Source: Manis javanica
Lineage: Eukaryota > Chordata > Mammalia > Pholidota > Manidae
DNA length: 64,000 bases
NCBI RefSeq assembly: GCF_040802235.1
Contig: NC_133170.1
Location: 2,061,001 to 2,125,000, forward strand
Reading direction: 5' to 3'
Part shown: positions 22,626 to 46,495 of the stretch, piece by piece
How the letters are laid out: every line of letters begins with the position of its first letter
How positions within the stretch are numbered: the stretch's first letter is position 1
Position numbers and translations under genes: made by a program
Notes under the pieces: generated by a model
What the model saw: the letters and a program-made list of their open reading frames with translations, nothing else
What the model was told of the DNA's origin: nothing
Database searches by the model: none

Positions 22626-24140
22626 TATTTTGGAGGTGGGAAGAAAGGACGATGAAAGGCTGACATCTATGGCTATTTTATATGGCTACAGAGCCAAAAA
22701 TAAACAGATCAATACATGCTTTAGAATGTTCTGGGTATCTCAATTTTATGTTAGAAAAGTAAAACAAAACATTGATTAATTATCCTGACTGCCTGCTTGT
22801 TCCACACAGACCATACTAAGTTGAGAGAAATTTAGAATTAAAATACTGTAGTTGGCTAGCTGGTGAACCAATGGGTCAGAAATACGGGATGAAAAACAAC
22901 TGTTCTTTCTGGAAACGGGGTAGGCCAGTGGTTCTCAACCATGTTGCTACTCACTGGCTCACACAAAAGGATGTTGAAGGCAACATTAAAAGTTCACATC
23001 AAGGATTGCAAAGCTTCTGTCAGAAGTTTTTTTCAAAAATCCATGAAATTTTTTGTTTCAATAAAAGATTAGAGGCAAACATATTCCAAATGAAGTTAAG
23101 AAAATGCTTCAACTAGCTGTCACCACAGGCCTTTACTTTCTGCCTTGAGGAAAACAGTGAGAAAAGACTATACATTAATTATTCTTCTCCAAACATGAGT
23201 CAAAGTCCTGCTCAGCTGCAAGCGGAGGGAAACCCGTTGTTCACTCCCATAGCTAAGTGACTCACACAAGCTCAGGGGTCCACGATGCATCCATCAGGCA
23301 AAGAGAAGAAATGGTGGTTAACACCTGCTTTGTAATCTGGGATTTACTATATTGTTGCCTTCAAAAGAGGGTACAGTCGTATCCTGAGAGGAGAACTACG
23401 CCTGATTTTGGTGAGTCCAATATTAACTCCACTTGATGGAGTGGAGACATCTCCCAAATTCTCCTGACACCGCCGAAATCCATGGAATGGTTTACTCATT
23501 CTTTAAATTTGAATATATTTTGGTCACAGTTCATAATCACAACTACATATATGCCATTTTATATGTATGTTTCTATTTCAAGAAATAGTTAAATTGTCAT
23601 TACATTTTAAAATAGCATAGTTATTTTCTGGGTTATAAAGCCACACTATGCCTCAAATTCTGTGGGTTCCTGCTGAGATTAATTTGGCTAAGTCATTTCA
23701 TTTATTTTCCTTTCCACTAGTAAATGCTTCTTTCTGCTTAAATACTTAACTTACGAAGGTGATTTGAAACTATGCTATCTTTATTTCCCAGGAAAGCATT
23801 TAGGAAGGTCTAAACAATACAATAGAGAGGATGATTATTTTCTACCACAGCTCACTGTATATGCTCTTGTTCTGAGTGTGTTAAGGAACTAATGTCACAA
23901 CGTTAGTGAATGCATGAATTGCAGACAGTGTTCCTTCTACAGTTTTTGTATCAACTGGTCTTCATGCTTAAATTACTTAACTTTCATAATACTTAAACCA
24001 CTTCTGCACACCCATTGTGCTTACCCAAAGCTCTAAAAAGAACTTTCAAATATCTCTCAAATAGTATCAACTAATTGAGAATTTAAGCTTAGAAATATTT
24101 AAAAATCATTAAGAATTACCAATTCACCACTGTATCTAGA
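22626..24140. other. Intergenic sequence, no gene seen
   Basis: AT-rich with no coding exon recognised. The 81-codon open frame at 22871-23116 has no recognisable domain. Confidence 0.35.
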
Positions 24141-24164
24141 GATCCCTCACTCTGTAGTAACGCA

Positions 24165-24720
24165 AACGAGGAAGCAGGCACTGGGGAGCTGAGAAACTGG
24201 GGCGACCGGCGCTCCGAGACCCGCCGCGCGCCGAATGGTCCCGACTGCGGCCTCGCGCTTGGGCACCTGCGAGCACGGCGGGATGCCACCACGCGGTAAC
24301 CACCACGGGCAGGTCTGTGTGCATCTTCCACTACGCGTAACAAATTAGAATTACAGCACCTCATTTACTATCTCAGATCCGAATTTCAGAAGTCCAGGCA
24401 CAGCTCAACCAGGCTCATTACTGAGGCTCACAAGACCGAAATTTAGGTGTCACTGGGGTGGCGGTACTACCCGAAGCCTGGAGCGCTCTCCTAACTCTGG
24501 TTGTTGGAAGAACGCAGTTTCTTGTGGCCGTACAATCGAGGTCGCACTTTTCTCATGCCGCTGACAGCCACAGGGTAGCTCTCACCTCGAGGCCCCCTCA
24601 GGTCTCAGCCAACGGGGCCTTTTTACAACACAGGCGCTTACTTCTTCAAGGCCAACGGACAATCTCAGTCCCCTTGGGAGAGCTCACCTGATCAGGTCAG
24701 GCCCACCTAGCACGGTCTCC
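24165..24720. promoter_or_regulatory. Small isolated CpG-rich patch
   Basis: CpG dinucleotides cluster at 24190-24310 (gcgaccggcgctccgagacc, ccgccgcgcgccgaatgg, cacggcggg) and more loosely to 24700. The surroundings are AT-rich, and the patch lies about 0.9 kb downstream of the IRAK4 stop. No clear splice donor linked to a coding exon was found. It could be a minor promoter, an enhancer or a chance GC island. Confidence 0.35.
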
Positions 24721-24794
24721 CTGCTGACACTCACATCAGCTGATTGGGGCCCTGAACTGCACCTGCAAAATCCCTTCAGCTTTGCCATGTAGCT

Positions 24795-24869
24795 AATAAC
24801 GGCCCACATCAGGGGCAGAGCATCATCTAACAATAACGGCCCCCATCATCGGGGCCGGAGCATCGGGAC
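24795..24869. repeat. 37-bp tandem duplication
   Basis: aataacggcccacatcaggg begins at 24795 and a diverged second copy begins at 24832 (aataacggcccccatcatcg), a period of 37 bases over two units. Confidence 0.6.
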
Positions 24870-25468
24870 ATACTTGGTTTGTGGTGCATGATTGCTTAAG
24901 ACAGCGCTGTGACCATGACCCCAAAACAAACGGCTGTGATAGGACTTCATACTTGTCTATATAAACTTTATGTTGTATATCACTTCACAATCTACAGAGT
25001 GCTTGCACGTATCCTGCATCACTTGGTTTCCATGGCCACCTGCCAGCCAGGCACGTAGGTATCAATCCGATGTTACAGGTGAAAAATCCAAGGCTCAGAG
25101 CAGCTGGGAGACTGCCCGAAGCTTACAGCAAATTAGCAGGGCAGGCGGGCTTCAGTCCAGTCTTTTCATCCTATCGCCCGGGCCTCTTTCGCTAACCTGT
25201 ACTTTTCAGGCTGAGTTCGGTGAAGGGCCAAGGAGAAGTCTCGGGAATTACCGCGAGAACTGAGGCCGACGCTGGGACGCAGGGCTCCGAGCTCACCCGG
25301 CGGTCCTACCTTTGTTCCGTGTGCTGGGGTCCCGCACAGTGTCAGAAACCACCGCACTGCTCCGTGCTGCCTTGTTCACAGTAAGGAAGAATGTTTACCA
25401 AGAAAATTAGTTTGAAAATGGCTTAGATAGCTATATTTAAAATGTCAAGAATTTATTCCAGTATAGTT

Positions 25469-37715
<12,247 letters not shown>

Positions 37716-38754
37716 CTTCTATTCCTACAATAAGGAAAATTCTCATTAAAATTTTACAGAAGTGTTAGTAACGACATCAGTAAGTATATCACACTTTGCT
37801 GTAACATATGGAAAGTTCACAGGTGATTACACCGTAATAAAGGAACACTCCCAGGTCATCTAGTTGACATCCGAAGAGGAAATTAAAATCGTGGTTACTT
37901 TTGCCTAATTGTCCTCTTGCCTCACTTTCGTTCTCCCCCTATAAATAGCAATAAAAAAAATTGAAGTATTTTTACTTTCTGACAATGCCATTTTCTGAGT
38001 GAAAACAAAAAGTTTACTTTTTCAGAAAAATTCCTGTGGACATATTCAGGAATTGAATCTATTAATGAGACTTGCTTTTCAATGGAGTTTTTTCTCAATC
38101 AGTATTTGTTATTAAACATTTATGTGACATTCCTTGGTGGAAGTAAAAAATAAAAAAGTCTTGAAATAATCTGTAGAGCTTTGAAAGATATGGTCTATCC
38201 ACAAACATTTCACAGAACATACCCTTGATTCCTTCACACATTTTGAGTTCATCAGACTCGCCCGATTTCAATTCACTTCCAACTAGCCAAACCCTATGGC
38301 TTACCACTCCATGTTCTACAAAACCTATAAACCCTCAGGTCCCTTTTTCTTCGGCTGTTCACCCTGGAGACCTGCAGGCAGGGTGAAATATCACAATTTT
38401 ACTTATACAACAGTGCTGCTGAATACAGCTGCAGAGAACGAGGTAACGGAGCAGACGGGTGTGAATACAAGTTTTGGGGACTTCCACTAGGCCCTGAATA
38501 CCACTGCTAATCCTTTTACTTGACTTTGCTCACCACCCTTAGCACCTGTGTCACACCTTTACCTCTCCGCATGGTTTTGATTCCCATGTCCCTCATTCTC
38601 AGCAGGTGGTGACCTTTCTAATTTATCAAGACAGGCTCAGATATTCTGTCCATTATAATCCTGCTCCCCTATGTTTTTATTTAAAAAATGCAATATAATT
38701 TTTGGAGTCGACAGTATAGTAAGCAGCAGTCTCCCTGCATCCTAAGCCTCTATA

Positions 38755-38965
38755 CCAGGGCTCTCTCCTCTTCAGCCTTCTTTCACTACCCTATCTCAGC
38801 AGGTCTATCTGCTCTCAACCTAATCGTCTTTCATTACTGCACGATGAACTGGTAGTGATGTATTTAGCTGTTTACTGTCTCCTCCATTAGACACTGTAAG
38901 CTCCATGAATTCAGAGGCTATGGTAATTTTATTCATTAATGCATAACTAGTGACCAGCACATTGT
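38755..38965 (+). mobile_element. L2-like LINE 3' end
   Basis: Words in L2 order: tttactgtctcctccattag, acactgtaagctccatgaat, aattttattcattaatgc, agtgaccagcacattgtagg. Confidence 0.6.
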
Positions 38966-39854
38966 AGGTTTCAACGTTGAGTGTTAAGAATCAATGTTTC
39001 GCCCAGTACCATGGTAGGTGATATACATATCCTGCTCAATTCTCACAGTGATTATGGCAGTTTTATCATCTGTTTCACAAAGGTAGTGTATGAGCTGGAC
39101 CCTGAACCCACTGACTGCAAGACTCAAGCAACATGTGCCTCCTTCTGTGACTCAATGTATTCATTGTTCATGTCATTCTCTTTCTACAAAGACATTTCCT
39201 TTCACTCGTTCATACATTCAGAAAACATATGTCAGGCTTTGTACTAAGTGATGGGAACTACAGAGAATGAAAACCTTAGTTTTCAATCTTCTCAGTCTAG
39301 CAGGGAACGCAAACAACTACAATGAGCAATAAATGTTATACGAGGCATGTGCAGAATGTTACAGGACAGTAAAGTGCTCAGTTCTGGTCATGTTAACTGT
39401 GAAATACCTGTCTCCCTACCTCTGGCATCTGAGGGAGTTGGCACTAAGGAGCTAGATACGTGATCTGGAGCTTAGGTGAAAAGTTTAGGTTAAGAATGCT
39501 TGCTATGCCAACATTCTCATATATTCATGTATGAATAGTTGGTTCAAGCAGCAAGTCTGAGGCTGCCTATTAGGAATATATAGAATACAAAGGAATGAAG
39601 AGAAAGAAGACATCTTAAAAAGTATTGGCAAGTCCTGGAGGTAAGGAGAAAACTAGGACAATAGCATACCAGGTTTCTAGAATGGGGGATAGGTTGGTAT
39701 GAAGTCCCAGAAAGGTCAAATACACATGGATGGGTGTGTTAGATTGGAAACCAGAAGGCTGCTTGGTGTCTTAAGAACAGTTTGGGGAGCAGTGAGGGAA
39801 TTGGTAGAAATGCATTTTTCAAGATATTTGGCTATGAAGCAGGAGAGAGAGAAA

Positions 39855-40200
39855 AGGCAGGAGTTCTCAAACTTTATACTCTTAAAAATTATCGTGGACT
39901 CTTAAGATCTTTTGTTTATGTTAGTTATGTCTGCCAATTATATCTACCATATTAGGAACGGACACTGAGAAATTTAAAAATTATTAATTCCTTTAAAAAT
40001 AGTACACGTATGCCATGTCAGCATACCTATTTTGATAAAAAACTTTATTCCCCGTCCCCCACCCCCACCAAAATAGAAGAGTGACACCGTTTGGTATTTT
40101 GCAAGTCTCTTTAATGTTTGACATAATAGAAGACAGCTGGATTCACACAGACATATAGTTGGAAAGGGAAGGTATTTAACAGCCTTTTCACAAACTAGTA
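39855..40200 (+). repeat. Old interspersed repeat, family shared with 61915-62230
   Basis: Both stretches contain a heading of the type ttctcaaactttatactc, then ttttgtttatgttagttatg, a long A/T-rich middle, and gcaaatctc-like then agaagacagctggattcaca. Two diverged copies of one repeat family are present. I do not name the family. Confidence 0.5.
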
Positions 40201-42639
40201 GGTATTTTTGTTTGATATGTAGTAAAACTTAACAAGAGGTAACTTCCTAAAAGGTAGCTGCACTGCGGAGGCCAAAATATCAATGAACTTCACATGAGAA
40301 TCCACTGCACTAGGAATGAATCTTTTACCCATATGTGATTCTGACCTTATGAACCTCTTGAAAGAGACTCAGGGATGCCAACTACACCCTGAGAACTGCT
40401 GGTTTATGGCTTGTTTTTAGGACTTAAGCTTGGTTGGAGATATAAGAGGGAGAGTAAATACAGTACAAGTGAAGGAGTGAGGCTTGATAGGAGGAAACCT
40501 CTTCTTTTGAATCTAGAAAGAGGGAAGAAGTTTGGAACAGATATATTTCAGGGGGAAGGGGCAATTCCCACATGATGTTATTTCCTGAGAAGCCAGAAAC
40601 GAGGTAACCTATGGCCAGGTAAAAGAACTGCCTAAGTACCATGAGGACCACCTGGTAAGTGCTTACTATTACTTCAAACAACACAAAAGGTCTGGCTGGC
40701 TTTCCCCGAGAGCCATCTCCTTGCTTCAAACTGTCACCTGGTCATTCTTCTACGGTAACAGTTACACTGTATTGTCATGTGTCTGCCTTCTCCCCTCGAC
40801 AGGAGCTTTCCTGGGTAGGACCCAACCAAATTCAACGCTAGCAGCTATTCAAAACACCTGTGTTGAATGAGAGAAAGGGTGATTTTTAAAATTAAAAAAT
40901 CTTATCTTGTCTAGCTTTTGAATTTGCTCCATTCACATTATTTTTCCCTTATTTGTTCCAATTTCTCTCCACTGTAAGAAGTAAAATATGACTGACAACG
41001 CTAGTAATAGAACTGCCTAGTAAATCTAAAAGCCAAAGCTGAAACACAGGGAACTGAGAATAAAAACAGCGATTTAACACCAGGGACAAATGCTGGAGCT
41101 CGCCTACACACAAACTTCTCGCAGACGGCATACGGGTACCAAGAAAAGGCAGGCCTCTGACAACTGCCTCATACACATATATTTACACACCTGCCTGCAA
41201 GTTCCAAATCTCAGAACTTAGATTTTCAACATACACATTCATACATCACTCCCAACACATACTTGGAAGAACATACATCAAAATACTAACAGTGATTAGA
41301 TTATGTTTTGGTGGTGATTATTTTGGTGGTTTTGTTTTCATTTGCCTTCAGCATTTTCAATCATGAAAATAAGTTACTCATGCAGAAAAATTAAAACGCT
41401 GTCACCTCTTGAGCAAAGTGCTCAAGCTTTTATTTCAATGCACTTAGGAGTAATACAAGCAGGACAGCATATATTGCTTACAAACATCTCCATGACAAAG
41501 TCCTCCAACCATTAATACTCACGGTAATGAAAAAACATTCATACTTTCAAATATCGTAACTCAGATAAGAATACAAGGTCAGATGATAACTGAGAAACAG
41601 AGTAAAACCAGTGCCTGCTTGTGGAACCCAGTGCCTTCCTACTTACATGAACATTGGCAGACAGAATACTGTGCCTAAAGTAAGACTCAAAAAATTCCTG
41701 TCAAATGAATGAACGTTTTAAGTCTGTGGTTCACAAGCACTCTGATCAGGGGAAGCGTGCAGAGGGGCGGAAGGAAGATGGACTTTGAGGTTGCAGGTGC
41801 CTGGGCTCTGACACAGCTCTTCTGCAAACCACCTGTGACCAGGTTCAATAACTCACTTTCTCTGGACCTGGGCTTCACCTGAAAGACAGAGATAGTAATA
41901 CCTAACAGTTGCTGTAAAGATTTAAAATCAGCACATGCACACGGACTACTGTCAATAATAGCGATCCAAAAAAAAAATGTAGTGATGATTACATCGCAGA
42001 AGTTATTCTCATATTACATTTAAAAAAAGAAATCTGCAATTTCTTTTTAAGCTCAGTTTTGAGAGTAGTGATGAGGGGCTAATAAAAGTAGAAATAAGAA
42101 GTCTGAGAATACAGCAAAGCTTTTCAGATAGTGGCAGTCCTATTTGATCAAGCATAGTGTTTAATATATTTATAACCTTCCTAAAGTACATTATTCACTC
42201 CCTGTTTTCTTCAGCAAAATATGCTGGATAACCATTAATCTTTATTTTTGGACAGCTACACACCATATTTAGTAACAGGAGCTGGTCATACCTTCTGGAT
42301 CTATTAAACCACAGCGCTGCCCTTCTCAAACTGCGTATGTGGTATGCCATAAATTAAACTCAACACATCAATTTCAAACACGGACTTAATAAGCAATTTA
42401 AAACGTTTAGGATACATCAAAAAGTATGATGACATTCATCCGTCAACTATTTACTGTGTCTACTTTGGGTTGGATACTGAGCCAGCTCCGTGGAGATAAA
42501 GCATTAGGAAAATAAAAAATAGCTGGACTCACGGGGCTTACATTTTATATATAAACAAACTCTATACTAGGTTAGACGGTGCCAAATGGAATGGAAAAAA
42601 ACAGAGAAAGGGTTTCACATTCCGGTCGCCCGAGTGGCC

Positions 42640-43790
42640 TCAAGGAGAAGAGCCCCCCGACTGGAGGCCCGCGGGGAGGGAACGCCACCCCCTCCACCTG
42701 CGGGCCGAGCTCCTGGGCGGCGGGAACAGCAGGGGCGAAGCCCGCTCGGCCGGACCTGCATGGCCCCGGGCGCCCCGCTTCCGGGCGGCGGCGCGTCCCC
42801 CCAGCGCCCGAGCTCTCGGCCCTGCCGGCCCCGGGGCTCGGCTCCCGCCCAGCCTCCGACCTCCCGGTTCTCAGGGCGGCCCCTCCCCGGGGTCCCGGGG
42901 TCCCGGCGCCTCCTCGGGCCCTCTGCCGGGTCCCCGGGGCCCTGGAGCAGGCGCTGCCCGCCGCTCTCCTCACTCCGGGGTTAAGGGGCGACTTGCCCCC
43001 AGCGCGGCCCCCGAACAGCCCCGGGCGGGAGGCCGGAGGAGCCGCTGCGGAGCGCGCACGCTCCGCGGGGACCCCTTACCTGCCGAGCGGGGGGCGCGGG
43101 GCGGCGGCGGAGGAGGAAGCAGGGCCGGGACCCGACGGGGGAGGCGGCCACACCCGGCCCGGCCCCGCCCCTTCCGCCCCGCCCCCGCTACCCCCGCGGG
43201 GAAGCCCGGGCCTCACGGGAGGCGCTGCTTCCGCGGGAACCTGCCCCGTAAGTGCGCCTCCAGGAAGCCGCGCCGGCCGGGGGCCGCGCATGCGCACAGC
43301 GCCGGGCCGAGGGCCGCCTCCTGCCGTGAGGTACCCCGGGGCGGGGGGCGAGCAGCGAGCGGGGCCGCCGGCCCGGGGGCCCCGGGGACGGGCCGGACCG
43401 CAGGCCGGATCGCGGGGAGGTCCCGGGCGGGGTCGCTGCCGCGCCGGCTCGCCTTCCGCGCCCGGGACGCCGCGCCTCCTGCTCCGGGTCTCGCTGCTCC
43501 TCGGCTGCCTCTCCTGCGAGGTGCCTGGTGGTGGTTCCCCGCCGCCGCCTCCTCCCCGGGGTCTTACCCACGAGCCTAGGATGCCCTCACCGCTTCCTCT
43601 TGGCGGGGCGGGAGGAGGCGGCGGCCGTGCCCCTGGGCACATGGCCTCCGGGCCCTCAGCGGATGCGCCGCGCTCGGGGCCGCCCGCGTGCTCGATGTCC
43701 CCTCGGGCCACGACGTCCCCCTGCTCACACGCCTCTAGTGGCGGCGGCTGCCCGCCCCGTGCAGCCTAGGCCCCGGCGAGCCGTCGGTGG
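42640..43790. promoter_or_regulatory. CpG island, likely bidirectional IRAK4 (-) / PUS7L (+) promoter
   Basis: Very high GC and CpG density over about 1.1 kb between the divergent genes. On the minus strand a strong donor GGCAG|GTAAGG (exon end at 43080) fits the IRAK4 non-coding first exon. On the plus strand candidate donors for the PUS7L non-coding first exon are CCCC|GTAAGT (GT at 43248), GAG|GTACCC (43331) and GAG|GTGCCT (near 43520). No TATA box is evident. Start sites are inferred, not seen. Confidence 0.8.
43078..43085 (-). promoter_or_regulatory. IRAK4: Candidate splice donor of IRAK4 non-coding exon 1
   Basis: The minus strand reads GGCAG|GTAAGG, a near-consensus donor in the CpG island. 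Splicing from here to the acceptor at 37724 would give the expected 5' UTR structure. Confidence 0.55.
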
Positions 43791-44084
43791 CCCACGTGGT
43801 TGGCCCCAATCCCGTTGTGTTCCCAGAACCCTCCTGGGAAACTTCCTGCGCCGCTCTGTTCTGGGTGCTCCGTTTTCTCTGACGTTGCATGTTTTGTTTG
43901 CACGTGACTTCCAGTAGGTCTCCGCCAAACTTCTCTCTCTCGCACCATTTTGAGGACTTGGATGACCACTCTTGGCTTTATGCCTTTATTGATGGTCGTG
44001 AGCAAATGCGATCTTTTTTCTTCACTCACTGCCGTTATTCTGTACTTGTTTCCTTTTTTCGACCATCAGTATTGAATGCGGGCC

Positions 44085-44270
44085 CGCCACGTGCTCGACA
44101 CCTTTAAATCAGGGAATAAGGCAGACGAGGTTCCTGCCCTCCTGGAGCTAACGTTCTAGTGAGGGGAGATACACAATAAATAGTGAAGAAAATTGTTAGA
44201 TAGAAATACTATGCAGAGAAATTAATAACCGGAGGTACTGTGTAATGGGAAACGTGTACGAGATACGTTC
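44085..44270 (+). repeat. Old interspersed repeat interrupted by the provirus
   Basis: Phrases such as tttaaatcagggaataagg, gaggttcctgccctcctggagctaacgtt (in two parts) and gatacacaataaatagtg belong to a common mammalian interspersed element. The retrovirus entered just after it or within it. Confidence 0.4.
44266..44270. repeat. Target-site duplication, left copy
   Basis: cgttc directly abuts the left LTR (44271). cgttt abuts the right LTR at 52927-52931. A 5-bp duplication with one mismatch fits a gamma-type integrase and an old insertion. Confidence 0.65.
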
Positions 44271-44510
44271 TGAAAGGAAAGGAGCGACACACAGCAGCAA
44301 TTCACCGGAGAGTTCCGCTTTATTAGGGAACTAATATATAGGAAGGGGCATGGGGTGATTGAGGTGTCACTTCTACGGGGCTGGTGGCTGGTGGCTAGGT
44401 GCTGGGATTGGGGGGGGCGAGAGGTGATTGGGCTTCAGGTGGTGCCGGCGGGAACCGAGGACCCCGAAGAGAAGCCGGAAGTTTGCCATCTTACTGGTGG
44501 GGGCCCTTCA
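44271..44510 (-). mobile_element. 3' LTR of the provirus (240 bp)
   Basis: Begins TG and ends CA. It matches the right LTR over its length, with about 15 substitutions and gaps of about 7, 2 and 9 bases (counted by eye). On the minus strand it has a TATATA word and, downstream of it, an AATAAA (44324-44319). It points toward the IRAK4 promoter. Confidence 0.95.
44319..44324 (-). terminator. Poly(A) signal in the 3' LTR
   Basis: AATAAA on the minus strand, downstream of the TATA-like word, in the expected R-region position. The same position in the 5' LTR reads AATAAT. Confidence 0.75.
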
Positions 44511-44528
44511 TTCCCCCCTTTCTCCTCT
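44511..44528 (-). other. Polypurine tract of the provirus
   Basis: The minus strand reads AGAGGAGAAAGGGGGGAA directly before the 3' LTR, the primer site for plus-strand DNA synthesis in retroviruses. The stop codon of the ORF at 44808-44527 overlaps its edge. Confidence 0.9.
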
Positions 44529-44808
44529 ATGGGGTTGTGGACGTTGCTTTCTCTCTGACTGCTTCCTGCTGAACAGGGGCGGAGAAGGGAGTGAGGGCTT
44601 GAGGACCGGGAGGAAAGGGTTGATAGGACTCCCCACAGTAAGACGAGTAGATGTGGACTTCTTCAGGTTGGAAATCAATGAAGGTTCCCTGTAACCATAG
44701 ATCGAGGACTTGTTGATTCCAATGGTGCCAAGAGAATATGGGTGTCAGGAGCCAGGCATCTGCAGCCATTGTTTCCAGGAACAGTTTCCAGTGGAGAGAG
44801 GGGTCCAT
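44527..44808 (-). CDS. Unidentified 93-codon ORF between env and the 3' LTR
   Basis: I do not recognise this product. ATG follows the env stop after a single base (TGAGATG) and the frame stays open for 93 codons to a TAG at the polypurine tract. The peptide starts MDPSLHWKLFLETMAADAWL and is rich in W, Q, P and aromatic residues, with one cysteine near residue 58 and no signal peptide or membrane segment evident. Gammaretroviral env usually runs close to the polypurine tract, so a gap of about 280 nt is unusual. It could be an accessory gene, a former longer env end in another frame, or a chance opening. No splice acceptor was assigned. Confidence 0.35.
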   Translation of the reverse strand: MDPSLHWKLFLETMAADAWLLTPIFSWHHWNQQVLDLWLQGTFIDFQPEEVHIYSSYCGESYQPFPPGPQALTPFSAPVQQEAVREKATSTTP

Positions 44809-44809
44809 C

Positions 44810-46495
44810 TCAGCATGTGGTGAGGAGGTTACGAGAGGGTGAGGGATCTTCTGTGGCCAGAAGCTGGTAGTTCCTGAGTAAAAGCTGGTTGACAGTTTGA
44901 TTAGAGATTTTTCCGACTTGGGATTTCATGAACTTTATTATACAGGGAAAGAAGAGACAGGCGAGAAGAATGATTATTATGGGGCTTGCAATGGGCCAGA
45001 GCCAGGTGAGGAGGGGGTTTGTTAGTATTGAAGAGAATGGGTTGGAATTGGAAGCAGAGTGGAGGCTGGAGGCAAGGTTGGTGAGTCTGGTGATGTCAGT
45101 TTCCACAATGCCGGATTCGTTGATGTAATAGCAGCACTCTTCCCGGAGGAAGACGCAGGTGCCGCCCTTCGTGGCTGTAAGCAGATCTAGGGCCTGCCGG
45201 TTTTGAAGGGTGACTTTAGCTAGCGAAGTGACCTGTCTTTGGAGAGAGGCTAGGGAATCGGCAGTGGATGTCAGGGCTCCCTCAAGTTTGGCGTTGAGAT
45301 CTTTAATTGCCCACAGAGAGTGACCCAAGGCTTCTCCCGAAAACCCTGCCCCAATGGCTGAGGTGGTTAAAGAGATACCGACCATGATGGGAAGGAAAGC
45401 AGCCCGTTTTGTGCGCAAGGGCAAGGGAGGTTGGAGTTCAAGAAATTCTGCCATGCTGTAAAGTGTAAGCTGTGGGATTAGGGTGACGAGAATGCAGGGT
45501 GTATCGGAGTTGGGAGGCAGTGAGTTGAAAAGACTGCCATTACACCAAAAGAAGTGTCCCGGTTGCGTGAAAGTCTTAGAGCCGGAGGTAGGGGTGTAGA
45601 TAGAGAGGCAGTGAAGTGCGCTGGAGGGGGGTGGAGTCGGGCCTACACAGTGGTGGATGGTGGGATTATCTGCGTATTCTGGTTCCCATAGGGGTATGTC
45701 TGCCAGGGGGCAGAGGGGTTGTCCTTCTGCATGGAAGGAGTAGTTGGAAATATTAAGGGGCACGGCGGCCAGCAGTGGGCGCTGTAGTGATGCGCACAAG
45801 AAACAATTGGCGGTGTTGAGGGTGTGGTTGAGAAAGACGGTGGTGTCCTGAATGAGCTGTAACCAAGAGTAGGAGGAATAAGAAGATGAAGAGGCGCCGT
45901 CAAGAGTTTGGATAATGACTTTTTCGGAATGTCCGATATCTGATGCAACTTGAGAGATCTGGGAGCGAGAGGGAACATACTCTCGAGAGATATGAAGGGT
46001 ACCGTGGGGGGTCGAGGACCCCTTGTAGTAAACTGAGGCTGTTACTCCAGCAGCCCATCGAGAGTCCCAGGGATGTGGGATTGATAAGGAGAATGAGCCG
46101 TTGGGATATTTCATGAAGCGGTTGGAGGAGTAATACTGTGGGTACTGGAAGTCACTCATGTAGTGAATGGCGCAAGACCAGTAGGGGCATCCCCCGTAGG
46201 TGTCTGGCCATCACCTGCAATAGGCTTGTCTTTGGTCATAGAGGAAGCAGAGGTAGGGAGAATAAGGGTAGCTGCTAGTGAACACTTCGGTGGAGGGAGG
46301 AAGGTGGAGGTATAAAGGCTCAGAGCAGCCTTTCAGAGGGCAGTCTGATGTGGCAATGAGGGCAGTAACCATTGTTTTATGCTGTGTGTAAGTTTGTCTG
46401 ACTTTGAATTGCCATACAAAGGAGGCTGGGGTGGTGGGGAAGACAATAGGAATGAGGAAAAAAAGCGAGAGAGCAGTAAAGGAGGAAAAAGTCAT
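44810..46495 (-). pseudogene. env: Proviral env, one in-frame stop
   Basis: Retroviral envelope glycoprotein (surface plus transmembrane subunits). One frame of 561 codons runs from ATG 46495 to a TGA at 44812-44810, broken only by TGA at 46213-46211 (codon 95). Upstream are a hydrophobic signal sequence (about residues 8-20) and the N-terminal surface subunit. Numbering from the first ATG after the break (46159): CXXC motif CFLC at 119-122, furin-type RTKR at 249-252 followed by a hydrophobic fusion peptide, an immunosuppressive-like region at about 318-334, CX6CC at 335-343, a membrane span at about 386-406 and a tail of about 43 residues. The start codon overlaps the pol stop (ATGA). Length is close to that of known gamma-type Env proteins. 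The break removes function unless read through. Confidence 0.93.
46211..46213 (-). other. In-frame stop in env
   Basis: A TGA codon in the surface-subunit part; the same frame is open on both sides. It is the only stop inside the 561-codon env frame. Confidence 0.9.

Noticed and set aside
25452-25457. AATAAA right after the IRAK4 stop as the main poly(A) site
   Set aside because: Only 12 bases from the stop codon; mammalian IRAK4 has a longer 3' UTR, so it is noted but not called as the terminator.
42579-43769. 396-codon open frame across the CpG island on the plus strand
   Set aside because: GC-rich composition removes stop codons by chance. Its product is low-complexity P/G/R/A with no domain, other frames are open too, and the place is a promoter with splice donors.
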